A stretch of DNA of 64,000 bases from an uncultured Litoreibacter sp. (GCF_947487515.1 NZ_CANKWO010000003.1:265103-329102); one strand, 5' to 3'; positions 17,854 to 26,730 are shown, numbered from the stretch's first letter. The notes: generated by a model not told the origin, from the letters alone. Made by a program: numbers and translations.

Positions 17854-18672
17854 TTAGTCACCGAGTTTGGCGTGTACCTCATCCAAATCGATTTCCCCGA
17901 TGGGCAGCTTGTTGCCTGGGTTCTCGAAGTCATATTTGAACAGATTGAAGTCGCGCTTGTAGATTTCATAGACCAAATGCATCGACAAGTCGTCGAAGTA
18001 GTCCTCAATCGGGTGTAGACGCTTGGGCCCGTGGCCTTCACTTTCGTTGAAGCGCGGGATTTTTGCGACGTCCACGGCGTGTTTCGTCTCCACCGCATCC
18101 ATGACGGATTGCATGCCATCGTTAAACGTTTCGGTGAAGAAAATGTTGTCGTAGCGCCCGCCGTTCACAATGAAAGTCGAGATATGGCCGGACATGGCGG
18201 ACCAGTGAATGTCTGGGTCCATCGGGCGTTTCCAGCGAATGGTGTCGCGGGCAAACAGCAAGAAGCGGCGAAACGATTCGATTTGGTCGAACTCGAAGCC
18301 GGTGTCAGGGTCGCCGACCTCAATGCCGTATTTCTGAACCAACAGGGGAACGAGGTTGCCACGATAGCGTTTGCCATTGCGTTGAATGCCGCAAATTTTG
18401 TCGAAGAAGGAAGACAAAATGCGCCCATAGGGGTTGCGAACGCAGGTAAACGCATAGCTTTTATGCGAGGTGACGTTCTTCTCGATCTTCGGCTGGCTGG
18501 CCTCAATGGCCCATTTGTGTAGCTTGCCGGTGGCGTCATGGATGTCGCCATCAAAGAATTCGCCATGATCGGAATAATACATAATCTGACCAATGGACGA
18601 GCACGCACATTTCGGCACCACGCGGTACACCATGCTCTCGCTCTCCGTCATCCAGGTGCCTGGAAACCCCAT
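17854..18672 (-). CDS. Sulfotransferase family 2 domain-containing protein
   Basis: 272-aa PAPS-dependent sulfotransferase. The 5'-phosphosulfate loop is VVPKCACSSIGQ (residues 18-29). The 3'-phosphate motif is CVRNPYGRILSSF with Arg79 and Ser87. This resembles carbohydrate/HNK-type sulfotransferases that decorate glycans. It is transcribed upstream of the Rieske oxygenase (gap 10 bases) and divergently from a GT14 glycosyltransferase (156 bases between starts), which suggests work on a surface polysaccharide or glycolipid. No signal peptide or membrane segment is evident. Confidence 0.85.
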   Translation of the reverse strand: MGFPGTWMTESESMVYRVVPKCACSSIGQIMYYSDHGEFFDGDIHDATGKLHKWAIEASQPKIEKNVTSHKSYAFTCVRNPYGRILSSFFDKICGIQRNGKRYRGNLVPLLVQKYGIEVGDPDTGFEFDQIESFRRFLLFARDTIRWKRPMDPDIHWSAMSGHISTFIVNGGRYDNIFFTETFNDGMQSVMDAVETKHAVDVAKIPRFNESEGHGPKRLHPIEDYFDDLSMHLVYEIYKRDFNLFKYDFENPGNKLPIGEIDLDEVHAKLGD

Positions 18673-18722
18673 ACTGTCGTCCTCGTTCTAGTACCAAGTG
18701 GCCGATTGTTTACGTTTTGGCC

Positions 18723-18748
18723 ACAATTGCGCCTACAATTGCAATTGC
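18723..18748. repeat. ACAATTGC repeats between divergent sulfotransferase and GT14 genes
   Basis: ACAATTGC occurs at 18723-18730 and 18735-18742, 12 bases apart, followed at once by another CAATTGC at 18742. CAATTG is itself a palindrome, so three copies lie in 24 bases. They sit centrally in the divergent promoter region and may be an operator cluster; the regulator is unknown. Confidence 0.4.
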
Positions 18749-18828
18749 GGTCTGTTTAAGCAACCACAGCTAAGGTTATGTAAGCAAACCTAAGAGAGTT
18801 TTAAGACAGGTCCGGGGTTGAATTCCAG

Positions 18829-20406
18829 ATGGCAAAAATCGCCTTCATCTTGCTGTGTCATAAAGACCCCGGTGCGATTATCGACCAGGCTGAACGGCTG
18901 ACAGCCGCCGGTGACTGCATGGCCATTCACTTTGACGCCAGCGCAGACCCGAAGGCGTATAAGCAGATTCGCGACGCCTTGGATGACAATCCCAACGTGG
19001 CCTTTGCCAAGAAACGCATCAAATGCGGCTGGGGCGAATGGTCCTTGGTGCAGGCCACCCTTCATGCCATGCGGGCGGCGGTCGACGAGTTTCCCCGTGC
19101 GACGCATTTTTATATGCTGTCCGGCGATTGCATGGCGATCAAATCCGCGACCTTCGCGCATGAGGCGCTTGATTCTAATGATGTGGACTATATCGAAAGC
19201 TTCGATTTCTTCGCGTCCGACTGGATTAAGACCGGTATGAAGGCCGACCGGCTGATTTACCGCCATTGGTTTAACGAGCGGGTGCACAAGTGGCTGTTCT
19301 ATAAGTCCTACGAGCTGCAAAAGAAGTTTGGCTTCAAGCGCGATATCCCCGCTGATCTGCAAATGATGATCGGGTCGCAGTGGTGGTGTCTGCGCCGCCG
19401 CACGGTGGAGTGGGTGTTGGATTTCACGAAAGACCGGCCCGACGTGATGCGCTTTTTCAAAACCACGTGGATTCCGGACGAGACATTCTTCCAAACGCTG
19501 GTGCGCCATCTGGTGCCCTCCAACGAGATCAAAACCCGCACGCTGACCTTTCTCATGTTCACCGACTACGGCATGCCGGTGACATTCTACAATGACCACT
19601 ATGACCTCCTGCTCAGTCAGGATTTCTTGTTCGCCCGCAAAGTTTCGCCAGATGCGCAGGAGCTGAAGGAACGTCTGGGGGATCTCTACGCCTCGGAACG
19701 GACGGACTTCCAAACCTCGAACGAGGGGCAGACATTGTTCAAGTTCCTGACAGGGCGTGGTCGCATCGGTCGCCGCTTTGCGCCGCGCTTTTGGGAACGT
19801 GAAAGCTCCCTCGGGCGCGACCGCGAATTGATGGTGATTGCCTGTAAAAAGTGGCATGTGGCCAAGCGGTTGATCCACCGCGTTATGGAGAATACCGAAC
19901 TCAAGGGCGCTGAATATCTGTTCGATGAGGCTGGCACCGTTCTGCCCGACTTGGGCGGCATTCAAACCACGCTGGACAAACGCACCCGCCACCGCCGCGC
20001 TTTGATGCGGCTGCTCTATGATCACTATGAGCAAAACCGTATGGTGATCTGCCTTGATCCGTCCAATCTGGACCTGCTGAGCGACTTGTTCTCTGACAAC
20101 TCCACCACGCGGTTGCTGGAAATCGAATGCCGCTTTGAGGATGAATATCTGTTAGGCCATGCCAAACGGGTGGGGTTGGCCGGCGAGATGACACCGCAAG
20201 ACACCATTGACCGTCTTCTACCGACCGTGCGGCAGAACTTCTTGTTCGAGAGTGATCAAATCAAGGATGCAGATTTCCCCAATTACTTCAAAGTGTCGGA
20301 GAACCAGTCGCGGGATGAAAACATTGCTCCGCTGATGGCGTTTTTGGATGTGTCCGAAGACAAAGCCCGTGAAATACTGAACATCGACTACCTGTTTGAG
20401 GACTGA
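18829..20406 (+). CDS. GT14 beta-1,6-N-acetylglucosaminyltransferase with DUF5928-type C-terminal region
   Basis: 525-aa protein. The first ~290 residues match the core-2/I-branching glycosyltransferase family: IAFILLCHKDPGAI, VDxx-like IHFDASAD, FYMLSGDCMAIKS and MIGSQWWCLRRRTVEW. The remaining ~230 residues are hydrophilic and helical, without known catalytic motifs, and resemble DUF5928, found attached to this enzyme in Rhodobacterales. It probably builds a capsule or exopolysaccharide in the cytosol. It is divergent from a sulfotransferase gene. The HIT gene follows after 5 bases. Confidence 0.85.
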   Translation: MAKIAFILLCHKDPGAIIDQAERLTAAGDCMAIHFDASADPKAYKQIRDALDDNPNVAFAKKRIKCGWGEWSLVQATLHAMRAAVDEFPRATHFYMLSGDCMAIKSATFAHEALDSNDVDYIESFDFFASDWIKTGMKADRLIYRHWFNERVHKWLFYKSYELQKKFGFKRDIPADLQMMIGSQWWCLRRRTVEWVLDFTKDRPDVMRFFKTTWIPDETFFQTLVRHLVPSNEIKTRTLTFLMFTDYGMPVTFYNDHYDLLLSQDFLFARKVSPDAQELKERLGDLYASERTDFQTSNEGQTLFKFLTGRGRIGRRFAPRFWERESSLGRDRELMVIACKKWHVAKRLIHRVMENTELKGAEYLFDEAGTVLPDLGGIQTTLDKRTRHRRALMRLLYDHYEQNRMVICLDPSNLDLLSDLFSDNSTTRLLEIECRFEDEYLLGHAKRVGLAGEMTPQDTIDRLLPTVRQNFLFESDQIKDADFPNYFKVSENQSRDENIAPLMAFLDVSEDKAREILNIDYLFED

Positions 20407-20411
20407 TCCCC

Positions 20412-20783
20412 ATGGCCTATATCTACGACGACCAGAACATTTTTGCCAAAATCCTGCGCGGTGAAATCCCAAACTCAACCGTGTTTGAAAACGATCACGC
20501 GCTGGCCTTTCGCGATATTTCCCCTGCGGCCCCAACGCATGTGTTGGTGATCCCCAAAGGGGCCTATGTGTCCATGGACCACTTCACCCAAGACGCCAGC
20601 GAGGCCGAGTTGGTGGGTTTCATGCGCGCCATCGGCGAGGTTTGCCGCCTAGAAGGCGTCAGCGAAGACGGATTTCGCGCAATTTCCAACACCGGCACCC
20701 ACGGTGTCCAAGACGTGCCACATCTGCATGTGCATATCATCGGCGGGCGCCCGTTGGGCCGGATGATCGGACCAGCGGGTTAG
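20412..20783 (+). CDS. HIT family protein (HinT-like nucleotide hydrolase)
   Basis: 123-aa histidine-triad protein, a purine-nucleoside phosphoramidase-type enzyme of the HinT group. The triad is HLHVHIIGG (His104, 106, 108), and IFAKILRGEIPNSTVFENDHALAFRDI is the conserved N terminus of the family (here read as separate motifs AKILRGEIP and ALAFRDI). Full length. It starts 5 bases after the GT14 gene, apparently in the same operon, and ends 15 bases before the convergent RTX gene. The physiological substrate is unknown. Confidence 0.92.
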   Translation: MAYIYDDQNIFAKILRGEIPNSTVFENDHALAFRDISPAAPTHVLVIPKGAYVSMDHFTQDASEAELVGFMRAIGEVCRLEGVSEDGFRAISNTGTHGVQDVPHLHVHIIGGRPLGRMIGPAG

Positions 20784-20798
20784 GGCGAAAATTGTGAC

Positions 20799-21758
20799 TT
20801 AGGCCGTCGGGCGTTCTGATGGGCCGAAGTCATATGGTACCAAGTCGATGTCGCTTTGGGATAGGGTTGAGGCGCCCAAAACCGTCACAAGTACCTCACC
20901 GTCGGCCAAGACATCTGCGCCTTCGCTGGTCGTCACGATTGTGACAACCGGAGCCGGACCTTCATCGCTATACAAAAGCCCGATGCGGTCTTCGCTGTTG
21001 TCGTAGTCTTCGATAACAGCACCGTTGTCCGCATTCAGCCATGTCCCCAAGGCAAAACGATCAGCCCCTTCGCCGCCGTTGGCAGTGTCTGCGTTGCCAA
21101 TCTGGATAAGGTCGTCGCCAGCGCCGCCGCTCAGTTGGTCCCCTTCATCGTAATCGCTGTCGCCCAAAAGGTTGTCCGCGAGGCCGTCTTCCATGCCCAC
21201 GATGTAGTCGTTCCCGTCGCCGCCCTTCACGATGTCCTGCCCGAGGTCACCAAGAAGAGTGTCATTGCCAGCCCCACCATTGAGCGTGTCATCACCGTCG
21301 TTGCCCGCGACGACATCGTTTCCGTCGCCACCAAATGCCACGTCGTTGCCTTGCCCGCCCAAGACCGTATCGTTCTCGGTGCCGCCGCGGAGGGTGTCGT
21401 CGCCTTCACCGCCAGAGACAAAGTCGCTACCTTCACCGCCATTCGCGATGTCATCCCCTGCGCCGCCGTAAATTTGGTCGCCGCCGCGGCCGCCGGTCAA
21501 GGCATCGTTGCCGTCACCGCCGTAAATTACGTCATCGCCTGCGCCTGCATATACAATGTCATCACCTGCGTAGGCCGCGATCATTTCGTCGCTGCCGTCC
21601 CCTCTGAGCGTTTCCGCCTCATCGGTGCCTTCAATGTCGAGCTCGGCATCAGGGTCCGGACCCGAAGTGCCACCATCACTGCTGCTAAAAACATCGCCTG
21701 CAATGCCGATGCCCAAAAGAGCCAACGCAACCAATCCAAACATAAAATACCGCCCCAT
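20799..21758 (-). CDS. Membrane-anchored RTX calcium-binding protein
   Basis: 319-aa protein. A short hydrophobic N terminus (GLVALALLGIGIAG, residues 8-21) is a signal anchor or signal peptide. An acidic linker follows, then about 14 nonapeptide RTX repeats of the GGxGxDxU type (about residues 65-215, e.g. GGDGNDALTG, GGAGDDIANG). These should fold as a calcium-loaded beta roll outside the cell. The last 100 residues are a repeat-free acidic domain. Unlike classical RTX exoproteins it has an N-terminal export signal, so it may not need a type I secretion system. Function unknown. Confidence 0.83.
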   Translation of the reverse strand: MGRYFMFGLVALALLGIGIAGDVFSSSDGGTSGPDPDAELDIEGTDEAETLRGDGSDEMIAAYAGDDIVYAGAGDDVIYGGDGNDALTGGRGGDQIYGGAGDDIANGGEGSDFVSGGEGDDTLRGGTENDTVLGGQGNDVAFGGDGNDVVAGNDGDDTLNGGAGNDTLLGDLGQDIVKGGDGNDYIVGMEDGLADNLLGDSDYDEGDQLSGGAGDDLIQIGNADTANGGEGADRFALGTWLNADNGAVIEDYDNSEDRIGLLYSDEGPAPVVTIVTTSEGADVLADGEVLVTVLGASTLSQSDIDLVPYDFGPSERPTA

Positions 21759-22059
21759 TCACCAGAAAATTCAATGGGGCAAATAAGAGGTAAACAAGAA
21801 GTGAATGCCAGAGATATCGTTAAACATCGTTAATTTTCGCCATTTTTCCATCCTTTCGAAGCACGCATGGCCAACAATTCCGGTGCAGCGCGGAATTGTT
21901 TCCAAGCGGGCGACAATGCGGCGTTTGGCGGTCTGGGGCTGACCTTTAAAAACATGTGGCAAAGTACAGCGCCGAATCCCTCACTCGCCCCCTTGTCGAT
22001 GTGCGTCAGGGCGCTATGATCTCCACTTCTGATATACTCTTTGAACGGGACGATTCATC
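21759..22059. other. 301-bp intergenic region between divergent RTX and zinc-finger genes
   Basis: No convincing gene is seen; short open frames here have no motif. It should hold the promoters for the RTX gene (minus) and the zinc-finger/polA unit (plus). The RTX-proximal part is AT-rich and contains the tandem ATCGTTAA repeat listed separately. ACAATTCCG...CGGAATTGT at about 21870-21900 forms a further imperfect dyad. Confidence 0.5.
21816..21833. promoter_or_regulatory. Tandem TTAACGAT repeat upstream of the RTX gene
   Basis: Read toward the RTX gene, TTAACGAT occurs twice with exactly 10-bp periodicity (one helical turn), 58-75 bases upstream of its start. Tandem same-face half-sites of this kind are typical of OmpR/CtrA-type response regulators, and TTAACGAT differs by one base from the CtrA half-site TTAACCAT. 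Binding is inference. Confidence 0.35.
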
Positions 22060-22239
22060 ATGGCCACTGCTGCCCCTGAGACCGAAATTGTGGACACCAT
22101 GCGTATCGCATGTGACGGCGGCGAAGGGGCTTTGGGTCATCCGCGCGTCTGGCTGCAAATCCCTGCGGAAACCGGCTTCGTTGAATGCCCCTACTGCGAC
22201 AAGAAAATCGTCCACAAAGACTTTGAGGGCAAGGTCTAG
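22060..22239 (+). CDS. Small zinc-finger (zf-CHCC-type) protein
   Basis: A 59-aa protein with one zinc site: Cys18, His27, Cys43, Cys46 (IACDGGEGALGHPRVWL, VECPYCDKK). This is the CHCC pattern of the mitochondrial complex I subunit NDUFS6 and its alphaproteobacterial relatives, where it aids Fe-S/complex I biogenesis or is of unknown role. Its stop codon shares one base with the GTG start of polA, so translation is coupled. A role in respiration is inferred from the family; the link to polA may be only positional. Confidence 0.8.
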   Translation: MATAAPETEIVDTMRIACDGGEGALGHPRVWLQIPAETGFVECPYCDKKIVHKDFEGKV

Positions 22240-25025
22240 TGGCGTTTGGCAAGGGCTGCCATCTGCACCTGATCGACGGCTCTGCCTTTATCTTCCGCGC
22301 CTACCACGCCTTGCCGCCTTTGACGCGCAAATCCGACGGGCTGCCCATCGGGGCGGTTGCGGGGTTTTGCAACATGCTGCAGCGCTACGTCGAGGGCAAC
22401 ACCGGCTCCGATGCGCCGACCCATGTGGCCGTGATCTTTGACAAGGGATCACACACTTTTCGCAACGAGATGTACGACCTGTACAAAGCCAACCGCGACG
22501 CGATGCCCGAAGACCTGCGCCCGCAAATGCCCCTGACCCGCGAGGCGACGATTGCCTTCAATATCGCCTGCGAAGAAATGGAAGGCTATGAGGCCGACGA
22601 CATCATCGCGACCCTCGCCGTGCAAGCGCGCGAATTGGGCGGGCGCTGCACGATCATTTCCAGCGACAAGGACATGATGCAACTGGTCGGTGGCGGCGTC
22701 GAGATGTATGACGCCATGAAGCACCGCGTTATCGATGTGGAGGGCGTCGAGGAGAAATTCGGCGTCGGCCCCAACCGCGTGGTCGATGTGCAGGCACTGG
22801 CCGGTGACACCGCCGATAACGTGCCCGGTGCGCCGGGAATTGGTGTGAAAACCGCCGCATTGCTGATCAACGAATATGGCTCGCTTGAGGAGCTGCTGGA
22901 TCGCGCCGAAGAGATCAAACAACCCAAACGTCGCCAAACCTTGATCGACAACCGCGCGCAGATCGAGCTGTCCAAACGCCTTGTGCAACTGGACGAAAAC
23001 ACCCCGCTGACGTTCACAATCGACGATCTGGAGGTGCGCGACCCTGATCCCGAAAAGCTGCTGGCGTTCCTCGCCGAGATGGAATTTCGCACGCTCACCA
23101 AACGCATCGCCGACAAGTTGGGCGCCGAGGCCCCCGTGATCGAGGATACGGCCCCCGCGGCCTCCGAGGCACCGGAAATGCCGGACATCAAGGATGCGGT
23201 GTACGAGACCGTTCGCGACGCAAACGAACTGCAAAAATGGGTCGATCTGGCCTATGAGCACGGCCATGTCGCCGTGGATACCGAGACCACCGGCCTAGAC
23301 GATATGGTGGTTGATCTTGTCGGCATTTCGCTGTGCGTAGTCGCGGGCCACGCCTGCTATATCCCGCTGGCGCATAAGCAGGGCGGCGATGATCTCTTCG
23401 GCGCGGATGAGCTGTCCGAAGGGCAGATGCCCCTGCAAGAGGCGCTCGATGTGCTCAAGCCCATGCTGGAGGATGGCAGCATCCTCAAGATCGGCCAAAA
23501 CATGAAATATGATGCCAAGATATTCATCCGATACGGGGTGGATGTGGCGCAATTCGACGACACCATGTTGATCAGCTACGCGCAGAACGCAGGTCTCCAC
23601 GGGCATGGCATGGACGCGCTGTCCGAGCGCTATCTGAGCCATAAGCCGATTTCGATCAAAACGCTGCTGGGCACCGGTAAAAAGCAAATCACCTTTGACC
23701 GTGTGCCAATCGACGATGCCACACCCTATGCCGCCGAAGACGCCGACATTACCCTTCGCCTGTGGCAGCTCCTGAAGCCGCAATTGCACGCCAAAGGTGT
23801 CGCGACGGTTTATGAAACGCTGGAACGCCCTTTGGTTCCCGTGCTGGCGCAGATGGAACGTCACGGCGTTAAAGTTGACCGCGACACGCTGAGCCGCATG
23901 TCGAACTCCTTCGCCCAGAAAATGGCAGGGCTCGAGGCGGAAATTCACGAGTTGGCAGGGCAGGACTTCAATGTCGGCTCACCCAAGCAACTTGGTGAAA
24001 TCCTGTTTGATAAGTTGGAACTCCCGGGCGGCAAGAAGGGCAAAACCGGTGCCTATTCCACGGGTGTCGACATTTTGGAAGACCTCGCAACGGAGCATGA
24101 ATTGCCCGGCAAGGTTCTGGATTGGCGGCAGCTGAGCAAGCTGAAGTCCACCTACACCGACGCGCTGCAAACTCACATCAATGCCGACACAGGTCGGGTG
24201 CACACCAGCTATTCCATTGTCGGGGCCAACACGGGGCGTTTGTCCTCGTCGGACCCGAACTTGCAGAATATCCCCGTGCGCTCCGAGGAAGGCCGCCGCA
24301 TTCGCGAGGCCTTCGTGGCAGAGCAGGGCAATGTCTTGGTGTCCCTCGACTATTCGCAGATTGAATTGCGCATCCTTGCCCATGTCGCGGGAATTGATGC
24401 GTTGAAACAGGCATTCAAGGATGGCCATGACATCCACGCTATGACCGCTTCCGAAATGTTCGACGTGCCCTTGGACGAGATGACGGCAGACGTGCGCCGT
24501 CAGGCCAAGGCGATCAACTTCGGGGTGATTTACGGCATTTCCGGCTTCGGGTTGGCGCGCAACTTGCGGATCCCTCGGTCCGAGGCGCAGGGCTTCATTG
24601 ATCGCTACTTCGAGCGGTTCCCCGGCATTCGCACCTACATGGACGAGACGGTGCAATTCGCCAAAGATCACGGGTATGTCCAAACGCTGTTCGGACGCAA
24701 AATTCACACACCAGAGATCGCCGCCAAAGGCCCGGGCGCAGGGTTTGCCAAACGCGCCGCGATCAATGCGCCTATTCAAGGGACCGCGGCTGATGTCATT
24801 CGACGCGCAATGATCCAGATGCCCAAGGCGATCAAAGACCTACCTTGCAAGATGTTGCTTCAGGTCCATGATGAGCTGATTTTTGAGGTGCCCGAAGACG
24901 CCGTGGATCACACCATATCGGTGGTGCGTGACATTATGGAAAACGCCTCTGATCCGGCGGTGAAATTCGATGTTCCGCTGGTTGTCGATGCGGGGCAGGG
25001 CGCGAATTGGGCCGAAGCCCACTAG
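22239..25025 (+). CDS. polA: DNA polymerase I
   Basis: 928-aa repair/replication polymerase with three domains. The 5'-nuclease domain spans residues 1-300 (LHLIDGSAFIFRAYHAL, VSSDKD-like IISSDKDMMQLV). The 3'-5' proofreading domain lies around 320-510 and is intact, with VAVDTETTGLDD near residue 345. The family A polymerase domain follows, with motif A SLDYSQIELRILAH near 703, motif B RRQAKAINFGVIYGISGFG and motif C QVHDELIFEV near 878. The start is a GTG overlapping the zinc-finger stop. It ends 3 bases before the convergent LysE-type gene. Confidence 0.97.
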   Translation: MAFGKGCHLHLIDGSAFIFRAYHALPPLTRKSDGLPIGAVAGFCNMLQRYVEGNTGSDAPTHVAVIFDKGSHTFRNEMYDLYKANRDAMPEDLRPQMPLTREATIAFNIACEEMEGYEADDIIATLAVQARELGGRCTIISSDKDMMQLVGGGVEMYDAMKHRVIDVEGVEEKFGVGPNRVVDVQALAGDTADNVPGAPGIGVKTAALLINEYGSLEELLDRAEEIKQPKRRQTLIDNRAQIELSKRLVQLDENTPLTFTIDDLEVRDPDPEKLLAFLAEMEFRTLTKRIADKLGAEAPVIEDTAPAASEAPEMPDIKDAVYETVRDANELQKWVDLAYEHGHVAVDTETTGLDDMVVDLVGISLCVVAGHACYIPLAHKQGGDDLFGADELSEGQMPLQEALDVLKPMLEDGSILKIGQNMKYDAKIFIRYGVDVAQFDDTMLISYAQNAGLHGHGMDALSERYLSHKPISIKTLLGTGKKQITFDRVPIDDATPYAAEDADITLRLWQLLKPQLHAKGVATVYETLERPLVPVLAQMERHGVKVDRDTLSRMSNSFAQKMAGLEAEIHELAGQDFNVGSPKQLGEILFDKLELPGGKKGKTGAYSTGVDILEDLATEHELPGKVLDWRQLSKLKSTYTDALQTHINADTGRVHTSYSIVGANTGRLSSSDPNLQNIPVRSEEGRRIREAFVAEQGNVLVSLDYSQIELRILAHVAGIDALKQAFKDGHDIHAMTASEMFDVPLDEMTADVRRQAKAINFGVIYGISGFGLARNLRIPRSEAQGFIDRYFERFPGIRTYMDETVQFAKDHGYVQTLFGRKIHTPEIAAKGPGAGFAKRAAINAPIQGTAADVIRRAMIQMPKAIKDLPCKMLLQVHDELIFEVPEDAVDHTISVVRDIMENASDPAVKFDVPLVVDAGQGANWAEAH

Positions 25026-25028
25026 CCG

Positions 25029-25658
25029 TTAGACAGTGCGCCGCACCGCCGCCGTCGCGATGCCCATTGCAACAAGCGCAGCCCCGCCCGCGCGGGTCAG
25101 CCAGACGATGACGGCCGGTCGTTGCATCTTGCTACGCATCTTATCCGCCAGCAGCGCATAAGCCAGCGCGTTGAGGGTGGCCAAACCTACAAAGGTGGAA
25201 ATCAGGATCGCGAATTGCGGCAGCAAAGCCGCGCTCGGGTCAATGAACTGCGGCACAAAGGCAATGAAGAACACGATAGATTTCGGGTTCAAGGCAGTTA
25301 CGATGGTGGCATTGGTAAAGCAGGCGCGCGCTGTCAGATCATCCGTTTGCTGCAGGCCGCCCAGTTTGGCACCTTTGGCGCTGCGCAGCAGTTGAAAGCC
25401 CATATAAACCAGATAGGCCGCGCCCAGCCATTTCAGCACCAAGAACACTTGGGCCGACGCCAAAACAATCGCGCCAAGTCCTGCCAGCGATGCGCTCATG
25501 GCGATCAGGTCACCAAGTGCTACGCCGCTTGCGGTCGCAACGGCAACCTTGCGCCCTTGGCTTAAGGCATAGCTCAGGACCAGCAAGATCGTGGGGCCAG
25601 GGATCAACAAAAGTGCCGTGGAGGCGGCGACAAAGGCCAGCCAGAGAGAAAAATCCAT
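25029..25658 (-). CDS. LysE/RhtB-family amino acid exporter
   Basis: 209-aa inner membrane protein with about six hydrophobic segments. The N-terminal LIPGPTILLVLSYALSQGRK carries the GPx signature of the LysE/RhtB family, and ASGVALGDLIAM and ALNPKSIVFFIAFVPQF are further family motifs. It exports an amino acid or homoserine lactone-type compound; the substrate is not predictable. It ends next to polA and has a small DUF2798 gene 65 bases upstream in the same direction. Confidence 0.9.
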   Translation of the reverse strand: MDFSLWLAFVAASTALLLIPGPTILLVLSYALSQGRKVAVATASGVALGDLIAMSASLAGLGAIVLASAQVFLVLKWLGAAYLVYMGFQLLRSAKGAKLGGLQQTDDLTARACFTNATIVTALNPKSIVFFIAFVPQFIDPSAALLPQFAILISTFVGLATLNALAYALLADKMRSKMQRPAVIVWLTRAGGAALVAMGIATAAVRRTV

Positions 25659-25723
25659 ATGTTCGTCCTGATGATGAGGAAGGCGCGGTAAAAGCCTTTG
25701 AGTGCTGGTCTATTGGGGGAATG

Positions 25724-25987
25724 TTATCGGGTGTCTTTTTCCGGCTCAACAGGCACGGCCATGGGGCATTTGCAGCTGCGGTAGACGGATTTGCGCACGA
25801 ATGGCCCAATGCTGAGCAACACGATGAATGCCACCGGCCAAGCATAGAGCCAAGCGCCCGACCAGACATGCATGAACGCGCCTGACAATCCAACCATTCG
25901 AAATGTTGCCACCCCGCAAACAAGCGACGACATCAGCGCCGAGGTCACGGCGCTAAACACGAGATGGGCAAAAAAGAATCGTGACAT
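25724..25987 (-). CDS. DUF2798-type small membrane protein
   Basis: 87-aa protein with two hydrophobic helices (about residues 5-25 and 45-66) and a cysteine-containing basic tail. The pattern of two helices with a WSGAWLYAWPVAFIVLLSIGP core resembles the DUF2798 family of short bacterial membrane proteins, function unknown. It lies upstream of the LysE-type gene in the same direction and may be co-transcribed. Confidence 0.68.
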   Translation of the reverse strand: MSRFFFAHLVFSAVTSALMSSLVCGVATFRMVGLSGAFMHVWSGAWLYAWPVAFIVLLSIGPFVRKSVYRSCKCPMAVPVEPEKDTR

Positions 25988-26142
25988 AAAGGTTCCCTGA
26001 TCGGTGAAACTGTCACATCAAACTATTGGTGCATTTGGTCAAAGAATAGACTGTGAACGCACTGCCTCTGTGCATTGAAGCGCGAAACTGGCGGTAACTC
26101 TTTGAAAAATATAACAAGACCCTTCCGCTCACGCGCCTGTGA

Positions 26143-26730
26143 TCAGCCCTCTAACGCGTCAGAACGGATCAACGGGAAAAATGCGCCTCCGGACCAAACC
26201 CCAAACCATCCATCGCGGTGAACGCCAAGATCCACCAGCCGGTAGAAACTTTTGCGATCCACCAAGGCCTCTAGATTGCGGCGCACCAAAACATAGGGCG
26301 AGGGTTCGCCATTGTCGTCGTAGGACACACGGATCGGGTGATCCGGCCCCGCGACAAACCGGTCTCCGACATGGGTTTCGAACCGCAGTTTTTGCGCTTC
26401 GCCTTCTCCGGCGGCATTGAAGTCCAAGGCCACAAAGGGCGCGTCATCGACCGTGATTCCCACCTTTTCTACCGGCGTGACAAGGAAATAGTCGTCGCCA
26501 TCCTTGCGGATGATCGACGAGAACAGCTTTACCAGACCTTCCCGACCAATCGGTGTTCCCAGATAGAACCATGTGCCATCGCGCGCGATGCGCATATCCA
26601 GATCACCACAAAACGGCGGATTCCACTTATCAACCGGCGGCAAGCCCCCTTTGGCGCCCTCTTGGGCCGCGACTGCGATGCTTTCCGCCGATGGAAGCTC
26701 AAGCTTTTGTGCATCGGTGCCTTTTGCCAT
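26143..26730 (-). CDS. DUF1285 domain-containing protein
   Basis: 195-aa soluble protein matching DUF1285: PPVDKWNPPFCGDLDMRIARDG and WFYLGTPIGREGLVKLFSSIIRKDGDDYFLVTPVEK are the conserved N-terminal motifs, quoted here only in part of their length (DLDMRIARDG, YLGTPIGR, YFLVTPVEKVGI). No enzyme motif is visible. It is divergent from the MoxR gene with 66 bases between starts, an arrangement I recall as common in Rhodobacterales, so it may share regulation or function with the MoxR system. Confidence 0.82.
   Translation of the reverse strand: MAKGTDAQKLELPSAESIAVAAQEGAKGGLPPVDKWNPPFCGDLDMRIARDGTWFYLGTPIGREGLVKLFSSIIRKDGDDYFLVTPVEKVGITVDDAPFVALDFNAAGEGEAQKLRFETHVGDRFVAGPDHPIRVSYDDNGEPSPYVLVRRNLEALVDRKSFYRLVDLGVHRDGWFGVWSGGAFFPLIRSDALEG

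Noticed and set aside
17844-18119. Longer Rieske oxygenase start
   Set aside because: It would lie within the sulfotransferase gene and encodes a low-complexity, non-conserved N terminus.
20799-21758. Possible CRISPR-like repeats
   Set aside because: The repeats are imperfect, in-frame 27-bp codon units of RTX nonapeptides, without spacers.
21135-21833. Long plus-strand frame opposite the RTX gene
   Set aside because: It is a shadow produced by the repeat codons; its valine/alanine-rich product has no motif.
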